From Methylomonas sp. EFPC3 (lineage in GTDB: Bacteria > Pseudomonadota > Gammaproteobacteria > Methylococcales > Methylomonadaceae): 64,000 nt of DNA. The stretch covers positions 186,001-250,000 of the forward strand of contig NZ_CP116398.1 in assembly GCF_029643245.1 (NCBI RefSeq). Direction: 5' to 3'. The notes beneath the pieces were generated by a model, which did not search any database, had not been told where the DNA came from, and worked only from the letters and a program-made list of their open reading frames with translations. Position numbers and translations under genes: made by a program. Positions 63,089 through 64,000 of the stretch are shown in pieces (position 1 is the first letter of the stretch; each line of letters opens with the position of its first letter).

Positions 63089-63996
63089 TGCGAATCGCGG
63101 TTACCGGGGCCGACGGCTTCCTCGGCCGTTATCTGTTGCCGATCTTGCTGGCGCAGGGCCATCAGGTGGCTGCCGTTTCCAGGCGTTCCGATCATGCGCC
63201 GCGGCCCGGCCTGACCTGGTTAGCGGCCGATTTGTTGGATGTCGGCCAAGCCAGGCAGGCGATGGCCCAAGCCGAAGCCGAGTGCTTGATTCATTTGGCC
63301 TGGTTCGTCGAGCACGGCCGGTTCTGGACCGCAGCCGAAAATTTTGACTGGTGCGATGCGACGGCGAATTTGCTGGCAGCATTTAAAGAATTTGGCGGCA
63401 AGCGGGCGGTGATTGCCGGGACCTGCGCCGAGTACGACTGGAATTACGGCTATTGCGTCGAAGGCAAAACGCCAACTGCGCCCGTAACGCTGTACGGTAA
63501 GTGTAAGGATGCCACCCGGCAATTTACTGAAGGTTTTTGCCGCGACAACGGCATTGATTGGGTGTGGGGGCGGATTTTTACGCCGTACGGTCCAGGCGAA
63601 CCGACGGTGCGATTTGTGCCGTCGGTGCTCTCGGCCATGGCCCGGGGCGAAGTTTTGAAGTGCAGCCACGGCCGGCAGTTTCGCGATTTTCTGCACGCCA
63701 GCGATGTCGCATCGGCTTTCGCCCATTTGGCGGCAAATACTTCGGCGGCCGGCGTGTTTAACGTCGCGTCGGGCGAACCAGTGCGGCTGGCGGACATCGT
63801 GGCGGTCTGCGCCGGTTTGTTCGAAGCCGTGCCGGTTGTCGAATTCGGCGCCGTGCCGGTGGCCGAATACGATCCGCTGCTGCTGGTCGGCTGCGCGGAT
63901 AAACTGGTTGCAACCGGTTGGGCCGCACGAATATCGATCCGCGACGGCCTTGCCGATTACCGAATTAAAATTAACGAATTGAAGGGGAGTGAATGA
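63088..63996 (+). CDS. NAD(P)-dependent sugar reductase/epimerase
   Basis: A 302-residue extended SDR. The cofactor loop is VTGADGFLGRYL (5-16) and the active site Tyr-x3-Lys is in APVTLYGKCKDA, with GTCAEYDWNYG before it. As the last enzyme of the branch it probably reduces the 4-keto group after C-methylation. Its start overlaps the last base of the previous stop. Confidence 0.88.
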   Translation: MRIAVTGADGFLGRYLLPILLAQGHQVAAVSRRSDHAPRPGLTWLAADLLDVGQARQAMAQAEAECLIHLAWFVEHGRFWTAAENFDWCDATANLLAAFKEFGGKRAVIAGTCAEYDWNYGYCVEGKTPTAPVTLYGKCKDATRQFTEGFCRDNGIDWVWGRIFTPYGPGEPTVRFVPSVLSAMARGEVLKCSHGRQFRDFLHASDVASAFAHLAANTSAAGVFNVASGEPVRLADIVAVCAGLFEAVPVVEFGAVPVAEYDPLLLVGCADKLVATGWAARISIRDGLADYRIKINELKGSE

Positions 63997-64000
63997 TGGA
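63993..64000 (+). CDS. Start of the next gene (cut by window end)
   Basis: GGGGAG followed by ATGATGG gives tandem start codons overlapping the previous stop, as in the rest of the operon. Only the start is inside the window, so the product is unknown. Confidence 0.4.

Overview
The window is GC-rich, densely coded chromosomal DNA of a Gammaproteobacterium. The gene set fits an obligate methylotroph of the Methylomonas/Methylococcales type: a NifJ-type pyruvate:ferredoxin oxidoreductase, a roughly 1100-residue NAD-glutamate dehydrogenase, a pyruvate/indolepyruvate-type decarboxylase, a VPLPA/PEP-CTERM-like exported protein and many short palindromic intergenic elements. No methane monooxygenase or rRNA gene is present, so the assignment is an inference.

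Bases 1-14.8 kb hold housekeeping and small accessory genes: the end of hflK and hflC, a small operon (DUF2905, YqiA-like esterase, rubredoxin), an island that looks like a stranded integron gene cassette (DUF4145 gene plus attC-like site, bounded by palindromic repeats), a macro-domain protein converging on an ATP-grasp-like protein, an LdtD-type L,D-transpeptidase, and the nifJ / dihydroorotate-dehydrogenase-like / DUF4186 operon behind a leader with DnaA-box-like sites and two palindromes.

Bases 14.6-30.4 kb hold signalling and central metabolism: a PAS-SpoIIE phosphatase next to a thiamine-diphosphate decarboxylase, and divergently a STAS antagonist and an RsbW-type kinase (a complete partner-switch set), then NAD-glutamate dehydrogenase, an AT-rich orphan, an EamA transporter, nadK-recN, a LuxR-type response regulator and a CBS-GGDEF diguanylate cyclase.

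Bases 30.4-35.8 kb are a fluid region: an exported PASTA protein, a VPLPA-CTERM-like protein, a decayed REP-associated tyrosine transposase with REP sequences, a near-identical partial duplicate of the GGDEF domain, an apparently frameshifted membrane protein and a BrnT/BrnA toxin-antitoxin pair. htpG with a good sigma-32 promoter and a TPR response regulator/histidine kinase pair follow.

From 40.3 kb to the end everything is on the + strand and builds surface sugars. First dTDP-L-rhamnose (rfbBDA, rfbC), then a pseudaminic-acid-type nonulosonate locus (PseB, PseC, an SpsF-like cytidylyltransferase, PseG, PseI). This locus lacks a recognisable PseH but carries an aldo/keto reductase, a class III aminotransferase, a visibly less GC-rich block (methyltransferase, SDR, metallophosphoesterase, ATP-grasp) and a FemAB/GNAT-like protein. 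Next come a family 2 glycosyltransferase, a TylF-like methyltransferase and an ABC exporter, and finally a CDP-glucose branch (rfbF, rfbG, epimerase, C-methyltransferase, reductase) likely to make a branched 6-deoxyhexose. The enlarged nonulosonate locus is the best candidate for an undescribed system.
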